NCBI GenBank assembly: GCA_000310025.1
Contig: FN649729.1
Span: 787,483 to 804,676, forward strand
From: Ectocarpus siliculosus
Taxonomy: Eukaryota; Sar; Phaeophyceae; Ectocarpales; Ectocarpaceae
Direction: 5' to 3'
DNA length: 17,194 nt
In this document: piece by piece, positions 9,001 to 17,194 of the stretch
Numbering within the stretch: the first letter of the stretch is position 1
How the letters are laid out: every line of letters starts with the position of its first letter
Translations under genes and position numbers: made by a program
Notes under the pieces: generated by a model
Seen by the model: only the letters and a program-made list of their open reading frames with translations
Databases searched by the model: none
What the model was told of the DNA's origin: nothing

Positions 9001-12000
9001 TGTGGGAGAGCTGCGGACTCTCGACGCCGCGTTCGACTCGGTGTTTCGGCTCGCGCTCGACGGCCACACCATCGCCCCCGGCGCGCGCGCGGACGGCGTG
9101 GACACGGTGAGGTTGCTGCTCGCCCTCGCCGCCCGGTCGTCCTCGCTGGCGGTGGCCCTGCGGGCCGCCCGCAGCCTCCAGGCGCTGCTGCACGTGCGCC
9201 CGATGAACGCGGTTTCCCTCGAGCGGCAAGACGCCCTTCAGATAGCCGCGGACGCCGTCGCAAAGCTTGCCTTTTCCGGCGGCGGCGGCGGTGGTGGCCC
9301 GTGTTTTGGCGAGGCCAGGGGGGAGGACGCATTGTTCGGCCTCGACGGGGAGGTGGTTGTCGCGGAGCGCCTGGCGTGGTCCGTGGACGACAAGCGGGCG
9401 GCGCTGTCCTCGATGAACGACGTGGTTCGCGTGGTGGCGGCGGTGTACAGCCGACGGGACGCTCGAGCGCTGGAACGGTACGCCAGGATACTCCTGGCCT
9501 CATCTACGGCTCGGCTTGGTTGCGGTGATACGTCTCTGCACGGAGGCACCGAAACGCAGCGGCGGCGGCGACGCTTGTCGCAAGGGTGCAGAACAGCAGC
9601 AGCAGCAGCAGCAGCAGCTGCCCCTGGCAGAAGTCGCGATGCCGGGGCTCCGCTTGCACGGATGGACGGAGAGAGCCATGCCCACGTTGCGGCGAGGACT
9701 ACGTGCGAGGAACGGAAGAGCGGTGTTCAGGGGACCCCTCCTCCTCCTCCCCCTCCCCGAGTAGACCCGGACTGGGCGGTGGAAGCAGGGAAGGCGTTGA
9801 TGAAGGCGATGACGGTAATGCTGGACGACCGCGAGTCTTTCGGCCTCCCGCCCACACCGGACAGAAAAGGCGGCTGCGGAGGCGAGCGGCCCGAGGAGGG
9901 CGACACCGCTGTCCTGGCCGGCATGCTGCAGATCGTGCAGGATGAGCTGCTGGAGCCGCTGCACCCACGCCCAGGCCCCGACGCCGCTGTCAACGACACC
10001 GGGAACGCCGACCGATTGGCGGCGGCGGCGGATCGTCCACATGCGGCTGGAGAATCTTGCCGGTCGGGTTGGACGGAAGGGTGGCTTCTCGGCGCCCTCG
10101 AGATCGTGGCCAGGGTGGTGGTGAGGGGCGACAGCGGCACCGTGGAGGCCCTTGGGGCTGCCGGGGGGTGGGGCCTCCTCGCGCACATAGCCCGCATCCC
10201 GTCACCCCCGGCACACCTGCGCGAGCGCTCGCCTTCGGCAGCGGCGGAGGGCGACGGCACCAACGTTAGCGGCCATGGCGCGGGAAGCGCACAAGGGGGG
10301 GAGGGTGACGGTGAACGTTCGAACGGCCGGCTGCTATCGGAGTCATGGGTCGGATGGGTCGGGGTTCGTCGTTTGGCGCTGTGGATCATTCGGGAGGCCC
10401 TGCTGACTGGGACGGCGGGACAGTGCCGCGGCAGCAACGGCAGTGCGGGTGTCACGACCCTCCTCGTGCAGCCGGCGAGGTGGCTTGTATGGCTCGTGCG
10501 AGACTTGATGAAGCCGACCCCGCCGCCCTGTGGAGATGATGTTCCCGCGGGAGCTTGCTCAGCAGACCAGGTCAGCCGTCACTCACGAATACCCTTGTGC
10601 GACAATGTTGCGTGCGAATCTTGTCACACACGTTCTGTTGTAACACGCATGTCGTTCCTCCTTTTCAACTGGGCTCGTTGTTTGCAGCTCTGCGATTCGT
10701 TTCCGATCACTTGTACCATGCGTCGGTAATGGCCCACCTTGCAAGCGGAGCAGATGGAAAAGTTCATATCGCGGATGAGGTCATCAGCATTGATGTTTGT
10801 TCTTCCGACGCAACCCCCGTTTTTTTCCGCAGACAAGGGACCAGGTCCTCATGAGGCTAGCCATCTTGAACGAGCTACGCCTGGCGATCGGGTCTTTCGG
10901 ACCGTGCGAGGTGGTGATGGAAGGTTGCACAAGAGTCCTCCCGCTCGTAGCTCTCCGGGCCGCGCAACCGAAGGCACCGGTGGCAGGAGGGGTTGGCACG
11001 GGAGGTGATGATGAGGAGGTCGGGGGCAGGACAGGCGTGTCGCCGAACAGACATCCTCAGGCGCGCATGGGAGCGGTCAACGTCAAGGTAAGGAGAAAGC
11101 GAAGTGTGGAGACGGTTGACGCGAAAGAAACGACGAGGGCTGTTCTTGAAGGACTCGCGCGCTCGTGTGTGTCCGGACAAAAATTATTGAAACTGTATTT
11201 AGTTTTTGCCGGATACGTTCGCGGTTTGCTGCTGCAAGACACAAGACACGTACGTTGGCATGCGCCGGTTCGGTTTCTGCGTTCCTTCGCCTGATAAGAA
11301 CCTCAGTCCCCCTAAGTCGAACACGGGCACACGAGGTCTTGTTGCCGTGTTTCGACGCACCGGGTGGGGTGGTATGCGGGGTTCCCAACCCGCACAACCG
11401 ACTGACTGCTGTGATCTGCCGCCGACCCTCCTGGTACTTGTCCGCAGGTGGTTGGCCGGCTGGCTGGAGACCAGCGCGGGGTCGTCTTAGACTCCCTTGT
11501 GTCGGAGGGTGTGATGGAGGTTCTGCTGGCCATCGTCCAGGAGAACGTATCCTCCTTTTCACCGGGGTCGCGAACGGCCGAGTCGGGCTTGGCCCTGCTG
11601 CTCCTCGCCGACCTGGCCGCGGGAAGTGAAGCGGCGAAGGTAAAGCGTGCCGTAGGCACGAGGCAGCATGGGTGGTACGTAGTAGCGGGTACCTCCCCCT
11701 TTCTCGGGCAGCTTTCGCGTCGTGTGTGGGGATCGTTCTTGGTGGCACTTGATACTGTAGGATGGCGGTGCCAACACAGCAGCCCTGCCCATCGATTCAT
11801 ACACGAAGTTTTGGCGTGAGACGCTCTCTCCCGCGCAAAAACCCAGCGCATGTCCCACCATGTGTTCCATTCCCCTTGTCCGTTCCCAGGTGCGCCTAGG
11901 TTCAACCCTAGGCTACGACACCCTCGCCAAGGCTGCTCACGGCGCTGGCGTGGCGATTCAAGCGCACCAGTTTTCTCTCTGGCTGGAGGCGTCTTTGCGG

Positions 12001-15000
12001 CGGTTGGGCGGGGTCACGTCACGACTTCCTCCGCCGTTCGAGTGCGTTGTAACAAACCCGGATGATGCCTTGGCTTCATCCGACGTATCGCCGACCCTGA
12101 AAGTCGCCCGGTTTGGAGTCAGACAAGGGAGCAGCACAGGGCAACAAGCCAGTGGTGCGGAAGGGAAGGCGTGGTTGGGTGAGGAGAGCGGCCAGCGCGG
12201 GCGGGGAGAGTCCAGGGATTCCGGGAGACGGCGGGGATGGAGGCGGCGTAGTCCCAGGAGGCGAGGGGGGTCGAAAGACGGGATCGCGTGGATGCCTCGC
12301 TCCCTGCCCAGGCTGGCTCACTCTGTAGTGGGCAGCAGAGCGGAGAGTAGCGCGGAGGGGGTGTCTGAGGCGCACCACATGTTCGACGAGCTCTGGCTTC
12401 CTCCAGGACTCGTCACGCTAGCGCAAGACGTCCTCCTCATCAACAGGGCGCGCAGCGGGGTCGTGGTGCGAGAGGAGGAGCGGTACTTCATCGCCCAGCC
12501 CAGGGGCGCGCGAACCGGCGGAAGCGGAAGCGTCGCCTCGTCGGACCTGGGACACCCGCTGTGGAAGCCGGCGGTGACGAAGTTTCGCGGGCTCGAGGCC
12601 GCCGTGTTTCCGTTCCTGCTCTTGCCGCTGGTCCCCTCCGAGCACCAGCCCCAGGCCGCGGCACAGCTGTCCCGCCTCCTCGACGCGAACCCGGCCAACG
12701 CGGCGGCGCTGTGCCATCTGCGGGTGCCCCTCGCGCTTATCAAGCTGGGGTGCCGGCTCCCCGAGCGGAAAAAGCAGGCGCGGGACCTGTACTTTCACCT
12801 GTCGGCCCAGCTCATGTCCCACCACATCTCCCCGGCGGACGCTCTGGAGCTGTTCCACCTGGCCAGCCTTCAGCCGTCGGCGTGGGCGCGCCTAGGACGG
12901 CTTAGAGTCACGTCCGGCGCGGACTTTATCTCGGCGCGGCACGCGGTGGGGGGGGGGGGGCTGGCGGCGGCAGAGGACGGGGCCCCCGAAATTGTGGACG
13001 AGGTTCGCGTGGAGCACGGGGTGGTCATGCCTCCCCACGCGGGCGAGCTCCAGATGCAGCTCCTGTACGTGATCGGCACGGTCGTCGACTCGCCCGCCCC
13101 GGCGTGGTTCTTCCACATGGACGGGGGGGGCGGGAGCGGCCTGGTCTCGGAGCCGCTTGTCCGCTTCCCGCCGAAGAGGGTGGGGTACTCCCTGTCGATG
13201 TGGCTGCGGCCGTCCGGCTTTTCGGGTGGGGAAACCGCGCTGCTGTCCGTCTGCGGACGAAAAAACGACGGCGCGTCGAGGACGTTGCTTCGCATGTCTC
13301 TGCGGAGGTGCCTGGGCCCCAGGGATAGCGCGGCGCCTCCGGCGGCGGCGGCGACGGCGGTTGCGGCGGCCGGGATCGGGGCTAGCTTGGACGACGACGG
13401 CGACCAAGGGGCGGCTTCGGATGACGCTTGCGCGAAGCTGCAGGTGCACGCAAGCGTGGAGCAAGCCTGCTCGGGTCAGCAGCCGAGCGGGCCGTCTTCT
13501 TCTTCGGGCCAAGCGATGGACGGCGGTGGCGGCGGCGGCGCTGCTACTGCGGTTGCGTCGGCTCTCGTGGCCGACCCTGACGTGCGCTGTGGCCGCTGGC
13601 AGTACCTCGTCCTCACGCACTCGAACTCGTCTGATGCGGCCGGAGGAGGCGGCGGCGGCGGCAGCAGAGACCAGTGGATGGACGGCAGCATCACCGTCTA
13701 CGTGGACGGGGAGAGGCGCACGCTCGTGACAGAGAGCGCCGCCGCCGCCACCGCGGGGGGGAGCGGCAAGAGCAGCAGGCGCACCGAGAAGCCGGCGGCG
13801 GATCACGCCCCCCCACCCGCGTACCCCGCCGGCGCCGGAGGCGGCTCGGGGTCCGTGTCCGTGAGCGTGGGCTGCTGGGAAGAGCCTCCCGGCGGTGGTT
13901 GCCAGCAGGAGTCGTCGACGGCATCACCGCCCGCGCTAGATGCCGCCGGGCTGGTGAACGCCGCTCACGCCGCGGCGCGCTTCAGCGGACAGATCGCCAC
14001 CGTTGCGCTCGTGGAGGGCGCGTGGAGCCCGGAAACGGCGAAGGCGTCCTTCCTCCGGGGACCGGGGGCCCCGCCGCCGGGAAAGCGCATCGTCTTCGCC
14101 AGCCCGGGCAGCCTTCCCCCGACGCCTTTCCTCGATCCGGTAGAAGCGGCGTCTTCGGCTCCCGTGGTGGGTGAGGGCAGCAGCGGCAGCGGTCTTGACA
14201 CGAAGTTGATCGAACAACAGCCGGCCGTAGGAGGTGACGCTCCTGAGTTAGGAGAGAGCGAGGTCGCCGAAGGCTACAGCAGTAGTGATCAGGCGGCAGC
14301 AGCCATCCGGCGGGAGTCAAGTGCCTGCACCGCTCCGTTCTCCGGCGTGCCTCCGAAGACGGGGGCCCCACCAAGAGACCCAACACCGCCTGCGGGTGGT
14401 CAAACCCCACCGTTCCTAGCCGGAGACCCGCCGGGGATGATGTTACCGCTGCTTTCGGATACGGCGGTGCCCCCACCGCGGCTGTCCGTGAACCTCGCAC
14501 CCGTCCGCAAGGCCATCGACGTGAAGTATGGCGTCGCCCCGCCGGGCGAACCGCCCGCAGCGGGAGGGACGGTATTCACTACCGAAGCGGTGGCAGAGCG
14601 TAGGGCCACTGGCGAAAGGACCGGAGGGGCTTGTTCGGTGGGCAGGGAGGCCGCGGTGGGGGGCGCGGTTCCGTTGTCGGATTCGGTTGCGTTGACGGTG
14701 AACAGCCTCGCGGTGGCGGCGGGCTGCGGGGGCAAGGATAAGGACTCGGCGTGCGACGGTCGGGTTTCGTTCAGGCTTGCCGCGGGAGGCGGGACAGGCG
14801 TGTACGCGACGACTCCCTTGCATGCCGCGGTACAGGCGGCGGGAGGCTTCCGGCTGTGCCTCCCCTTTCTTCGGATGGACCACGCTCGCCAGGTGATGTA
14901 TAGCTTGTTTTTTTATACATCGCGGAACGTGGTAGATGATAGCCCGGGGGTAGCCCCGCGCTCGTCTCAAAGTCTATTTTTGGCTTGGTTTTGATGAAAA

Positions 15001-17194
15001 AATAGCCATGCCTGACCACGGTGTTTTTTCGTACATGGTGGTGACGTGTCTTTTAGTGCACATGTGCCAGTGTTTTGGTGGCCACGCGCATCGGTCGTGC
15101 CTTTTTGCTGACGATTGTTTTGGCTGATCTTGCTTTGCAGGTGGCGGCGCTGAGAGTTCTGGCGGGCTTGCTGGAGGCGTCGGCTGAGGGGATGGACGCC
15201 TTTCGGGTCCGTGACGGTTTCAACGTGCTTTACCACGCGCTTGCTCAAGGATACGACGCCCTGTTACAGGTAAGACGCGAACGAAGAGCCTGTCAGGGTA
15301 AGCCCTATCAGGCCGTCAGAAAACGTGTCTGTCACAGATGTTGTTGTTGTTGTTGTTGTCTTCGCATCAAAAACCGTTCCGGTCTCTCTACCCAGTACCT
15401 TGTTCTGTAGTCTAGCACTTGACGCGGTCGATTCCCGTGGTCACAGGCTAACTTACCGAAAAAAGGTATACGAAAATAAAATGGACCCGAAGGGTCCGCA
15501 AGTCAATTGAAATCAACGACAGATAGTCTAGGACACTCCGCTCGCCCCTGCACGCTATGATGGCCGCGTTTAAATCCTACAGTATGTGCGTGTATCATGA
15601 TCCCACGGCGGTGCTACGCCGACTAAATATTACCTCTGACGGCAACACCGCTCTCTCCTGTCGCCGTGCAGCTGTCGATGGACACCTTCGAGACGCTGTT
15701 CGAGCTCATGACGAGCGAGGCGCTCCAGGGGGCCCTGGACGTGTCCGCCTCCAACCTCTCTCCCGTAGCCCTGCTCGACGCTGCGGGGAGAACGGCCGAC
15801 GACGCGAGGGCGACCTACCTGGCCAACGGCTGCACCGGCGCGAAGCCTGTCCGGTCGCCGGAGTCGCTGCGGCTCGTTGTCGACCTACTGGGCCACTGCG
15901 AGCGCAAACCCGACCTGCAGGCGAGGGTGATGGAGGCGCTCGTGGACGCGCTCGATGGCAGCTTTGCGGGGATACAGGTGTGTGCGAAGCGCCTACGTCC
16001 CGAGCCCCGATCCCTGTTTTTTTTTTCCTCTCATCGTTGTGTTGTGGCGAACATGTTGTGGGGTTTTCGCACACTAGGTTCGTCGCGGCACGTGTTTCAC
16101 GTGTTTCTTGCAATCCATTGCCGCTGTGTCACCGTGGGGGGGGGGGGTTGGGGGGTTGGTAACGACTCCAGGACAACGTACCGGTAGTTGGTGCGCTTGT
16201 CCAGGGTTCCCCTCGAGGGCGCACCTCGCAAGACGAGTACAATACAGTCGGCTACGGTTTCAAGAGAGGGTTCGGACAAGTCAACAACACTCTCTTAGTC
16301 CGGTTTTCTCTCAACCACGTACAGTGTTTCTCATGGGTCGGGACAAGCAATCAACACTCTGTTATGTCCGATAGCTACTCTCTAAGTATTCTTCGTAACC
16401 CGTAGCCGCTGTAAAGCATGCGGTACATTATCTGGAGATCTCCGAAGACTAGACTCGAACAACAAGCGTTTCGTCGAACCCGACAGTCTCGCAATGGTCG
16501 CGCACAGCGCAGCACGCCCTAACAATGCCCCCCCTCTCCTTCTCTCCCTCTCTCCGCGACAGGTCTGGAGAAGGGCGTTCAACGAATCAACGGCGTTCGC
16601 GCCGCTGCTGTACCTCCTGTCCCCGCCCGCGTTCGCCGCTTCCGACGCGGCCTCTGCCCCACGCCCGACCCTCGATGCCGCGCTGGGTGGCAACGCCGCC
16701 GCCGCCGGCCTGGCGGTGTCAAGGCGGTCGGCATCGTTTTCCATGCCATCGTCGGGGCCGGTGGGGATCGCAACGGTAGCCCGCGAGGATCACAGCGGCG
16801 GAGGCGGCGGCGGCTTCAAGTTGAAGAGTGTGTTCACCGGAGAGAGGCCGGCGGTGGCGGCGGGGTCGGCCGCGCGGACGCAGGCGGCGCGCATGGTGCA
16901 GGTTCTCATCGCGGGATCGGCGGCGGTGGCGCCCGTTGTGCGACCACAGGTAAGTTGATCTTGTCCAGTAACGGTGGAATTGATGCACGTGTGGAAACGA
17001 GAGAGGTGCCACAAGGGTACTAAGCTTGGTTTTAGCCAGGGTTACCGTCAGGGTTGCGAACCCTCCCTCTCTATTCAGCACAACGTCCTCGGGAAGGCAT
17101 TCCATCCTTGGCAACCCCCCCCCCCCCCCCACTACTCCATCACACCTCCACTCAACAAACATTATTCCCCCAATGTCCTTAATTTCTAGCACTC
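5700..17194 (+). CDS. BEACH-family giant protein (neurobeachin/LvsA/SPIRRIG type), N-terminal part, eleven exons, continues past window
   Basis: Exons 5700-6011, 6519-6688, 7061-7280, 7660-7952, 8290-10570, 10833-11087, 11448-11639, 11890-14892, 15141-15269, 15672-15977 and 16563-16949 join in one frame to 2,516 residues from the Met at 5700. All introns are GT-AG; phases are 0,2,0,2 and then 0. Residues about 25-1640 are helical and armadillo-like, broken by Gly/Ser/Ala-rich inserts. Residues about 1646-1970 form a concanavalin A-like module (WFFHMDG, VGYSLSMWLRPSGF, GRWQYLVLTHSN, FSGQIATVALVEGAWSPE). From about 2217 a DUF4704-like region starts (AVQAAGGFRLCLPFL). Order and size match BEACH proteins, which act in membrane trafficking, lysosome or vacuole function, or RNA-granule biology. 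The diagnostic PH-BEACH-WD40 end is outside the window. The family call rests on the ConA-like and flanking helical regions. Which subfamily it belongs to is not decided. Confidence 0.83.
6519..6688 (+). CDS. BEACH-family gene, exon 2
   Basis: The acceptor is TGCCTTCTGCAG at 6518 and the donor after 6688 is ACAAC|GTAAGA. It encodes DDVGQGELVSTLIELARGLV, then PLAVTAGDVALAEKSLTVAQ. This is a pair of amphipathic helices typical of an armadillo-like array. It starts in phase 0 and ends two bases into a Thr codon. Confidence 0.82.
6955..7050 (+). repeat. TCTG then GCTG tetranucleotide microsatellite
   Basis: Consecutive TCTG units, a short TCT-rich interruption, more TCTG and then GCTG units end just before the acceptor at 7060. 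It lies in the intron 6689-7060 of the BEACH-family gene. Confidence 0.85.
7061..7280 (+). CDS. BEACH-family gene, exon 3
   Basis: The only nearby acceptor that keeps the frame is CGCCAG at 7060; the AGs at 7073 and 7080 do not fit phase 2. The donor after 7280 is TTCCAG|GTGTGT. It encodes TTAKQPTEWKENLRHLVAIL, then DVKAAALGVLKLVVTDHEKV and GLGIYGGFQ, again helical repeats. The upstream intron ends in a TCTG/GCTG microsatellite that stands in for the polypyrimidine tract. Confidence 0.82.
7391..7537 (+). repeat. Diverged tandem duplication inside an intron
   Basis: The segments 7391-7438 and 7491-7537 align over about 47 bp: both begin TATATTTGT, then AGGC-T-AAGCG, then GTTGCC and GCTGG. Spacing is about 100 bp. 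Both are in the intron 7281-7659. Confidence 0.65.
7660..7952 (+). CDS. BEACH-family gene, exon 4
   Basis: The acceptor is CACGCCAG at 7659 and the donor after 7952 is TTGAG|GTATGT. It encodes IAHLALPRGSLLRPQAVELL and ALFLAMPRPDPESAARRE, a conserved-looking helix pair. An acidic, Ser- and Gly-rich linker follows, with ten consecutive Gly at 7813-7842. Phase 0 in, phase 2 out; the split codon is completed to Ser by the next exon. An alternative acceptor at 7501-7502 fails because its frame stops at about 7590. Confidence 0.8.
8290..10570 (+). CDS. BEACH-family gene, large exon 5 (armadillo-like region)
   Basis: The acceptor CCCCCTCCCAG at 8289 follows a strong pyrimidine tract, and C8290 completes the Ser codon begun in exon 4. 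The donor after 10570 is ACCAG|GTCAGC. The 2,281-nt exon is uninterrupted. It encodes helical blocks (SRLEALEAAVAMVEGRPNAQ, DTVRLLLALAARSSSLAVAL, GWLLGALEIVARVVV, GVRRLALWIIREALL). These are separated by long low-complexity linkers, including a Gly run at about 9279-9296 and a run of about nine Ala from a GCA repeat at 9596-9622. The Met at 8402 is internal and not the start: the frame is open upstream to 8255 and phase links to exon 4. Confidence 0.88.
10833..11087 (+). CDS. BEACH-family gene, exon 6
   Basis: The acceptor TTTTTTCCGCAG at 10832 has a strong pyrimidine tract. The donor after 11087 is CAAG|GTAAGG. It encodes 85 residues: TRDQVLMRLAILNELRLAIG, then EVVMEGCTRVLPLVALRA, then a polar linker. 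Phase 0 at both ends. An alternative acceptor at 10687 gives a stop at 10727-10729 in the required frame and was not used. Confidence 0.85.
11448..11639 (+). CDS. BEACH-family gene, exon 7
   Basis: The acceptor is TTGTCCGCAG at 11447 and the donor after 11639 is CGAAG|GTAAAG. It encodes 64 residues: DSLVSEGVMEVLLAIVQENV, then TAESGLALLLLADLAAGSEA. The leucine-rich helices are of the armadillo type. Phase 0 at both ends. Confidence 0.86.
11890..14892 (+). CDS. BEACH-family gene, large exon 8 (armadillo-like, ConA-like lectin module, start of DUF4704-like region)
   Basis: The acceptor is CCGTTCCCAG at 11889 and the donor after 14892 is CGCCAG|GTGATG. It encodes 1,001 codons. It starts VRLGSTLGYDTLAKAAHGAG, a motif seen before the lectin module in BEACH proteins. 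LLDANPANAAALCHLRVPLA (about 12676) belongs to the helical repeats. The ConA-like module runs from about 13104 to 14075: VGYSLSMWLRPSGF at 13183, GRWQYLVLTHSN at 13591, YVDGERRTLV, and FSGQIATVALVEGAWSPE at 13981. Long Ala/Gly/Ser insertions sit between its strands. A Pro/Gly-rich linker of about 240 residues follows, then AVQAAGGFRLCLPFLRMDHA, the first helix of the DUF4704-like region. A 13-G run at 12948-12960 encodes four Gly codons in frame. Confidence 0.9.
15141..15269 (+). CDS. BEACH-family gene, exon 9
   Basis: The acceptor is TTGCTTTGCAG at 15140 and the donor after 15269 is TACAG|GTAAGA. It encodes 43 residues: VAALRVLAGLLEASAEGMDA, then FRVRDGFNVLYHALAQGYDA. This continues the helical region after the lectin module. 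Phase 0 at both ends. Confidence 0.87.
15370..15386 (+). repeat. Dispersed repeat, copy 2 (intron of the BEACH-family gene)
   Basis: This matches 801-817 exactly over 17 bp, in the same orientation. It is preceded by a GTT run (15340-15359) and followed by CAGTACCTT, as in copy 1. It lies in intron 15270-15671, which has no other feature I can support. Confidence 0.6.
15672..15977 (+). CDS. BEACH-family gene, exon 10
   Basis: The acceptor is GCCGTGCAG at 15671 and the donor after 15977 is TACAG|GTGTGT. It encodes 102 residues, with helices LSMDTFETLFELMTSEALQG, SPESLRLVVDLLGHCERKPD and ARVMEALVDALDGSFAG. These resemble the DUF4704-like armadillo repeats. Phase 0 at both ends. Confidence 0.88.
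15978..16562. other. Long intron of the BEACH-family gene
   Basis: At 585 bp this is the longest intron of the gene in the window. It contains a T run (16018-16026), a 14-G run with a second G run nearby (16137-16157) that could form a quadruplex, and the paired repeat at 16273-16370. I see no coding content. Confidence 0.6.
16273..16370 (+). repeat. Two copies of a unit of about 31 bp with inverted ends
   Basis: The units at 16273-16302 and 16339-16370 each start CGGAC or CGGGAC and end GTCCG, and share ACAAG, TCAACA and CACTCT inside. Each unit can pair its ends. They lie 66 bp apart in the intron 15978-16562. Confidence 0.6.
16563..16949 (+). CDS. BEACH-family gene, exon 11
   Basis: The acceptor CTCTCCGCGACAG at 16562 follows a long CT tract. 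The donor after 16949 is CACAG|GTAAGT, close to consensus. It encodes 129 residues: VWRRAFNESTAFAPLLYLLS, then an Ala/Gly/Ser-rich linker, then AARMVQVLIAGSAAVAPVVR. Phase 0 at both ends. Confidence 0.86.
17190..17194 (+). CDS. BEACH-family gene, first five bases of exon 12
   Basis: A pyrimidine-rich stretch ending TTAATTTCTAG at 17189 makes a good acceptor, 240 bp after the donor at 16950. Only five bases of the exon are in the window, so its frame cannot be tested. Confidence 0.45.

Noticed and set aside
8661-9503. A 280-codon minus-strand open frame antisense to exon 5
   Set aside because: The sense strand carries a phase-linked exon with recognisable helices. The antisense frame is Arg/Pro-rich, as expected as a shadow of very GC-rich coding sequence, and has no domain character.
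9727-10455. A 242-codon minus-strand open frame
   Set aside because: Ser/Pro-rich shadow of exon 5, with no splice or start context.
10688-10832. An additional BEACH-gene exon after the acceptor-like TTTGCAG at 10687
   Set aside because: In the frame set by exon 5 it stops at 10727-10729. The frame that stays open (LRFVSDHLYHA) needs a phase-1 donor upstream that I could not find. The next acceptor at 10832 fits exactly.
11083-11748. A 221-codon minus-strand open frame across the exon 6-7 region
   Set aside because: It crosses intron 11088-11447 and exon 7, both well supported on the plus strand, and has no recognisable domain.
12892-13806. A 304-codon minus-strand open frame antisense to exon 8
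   Set aside because: It lies opposite the ConA-like lectin module, which is strongly supported on the plus strand. The antisense product is Arg/His-rich low complexity.
1-17194. CRISPR arrays, tRNA or rRNA genes, transposase or viral genes
   Set aside because: I looked on both strands and saw no regularly spaced identical repeats, no cloverleaf that I could support, and no transposase, integrase or capsid-like frame.

Overview
This is nuclear DNA from an intron-rich eukaryote. Coding exons are very GC-rich and encode Gly/Ala/Ser-rich low-complexity inserts. They are separated by GT-AG introns of roughly 240-590 bp. The non-coding DNA is less GC-rich and full of GTT, TCTG/GCTG and G-run microsatellites and small dispersed repeats. 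This style suits a brown alga or related stramenopile (Ectocarpus-like). That is inference from style and gene content, since no marker gene is present.

Two genes account for most of the window, and neither is visible as one ORF. On the minus strand, five exons between 2823 and 361 join in consistent phase into a 258-residue C-terminal part of a CRAL-TRIO (Sec14-like) lipid-binding protein ending at a stop at 363-361. A further minus-strand exon at 4583-4107 ends in a good donor with the right phase and may be the start of the same gene, giving about 417 residues in total.

On the plus strand, eleven exons from about 5700 (or 5766) to 16949 join in frame into about 2,500 residues of a very large protein. 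It has an armadillo-like N-terminal region, then a concanavalin A-like lectin module, then the start of a DUF4704-like helical region. This is the N-terminal two thirds of a BEACH-family protein of the neurobeachin/LvsA/SPIRRIG type. The PH-BEACH-WD40 part would lie beyond the right edge, and an acceptor at 17188-17189 begins the next exon.

The two genes are head to head. The region 2824-5699 between their secure exons holds a putative long intron with a foldback (MITE-like) element at about 3325-3540, the candidate first exon, and a shared upstream region. The 8-mer ACTGCTGT/ACAGCAGT occurs 12 times in the window, 8 of them between 2901 and 5680. Introns of both genes carry small repeat families, including a segment shared between the two genes. 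I see no CRISPR array, tRNA, rRNA or prokaryotic signal. The most unusual material is the over-represented 8-mer, the intronic repeat families and the unrecognised N-terminal exon, not a new multi-gene system.
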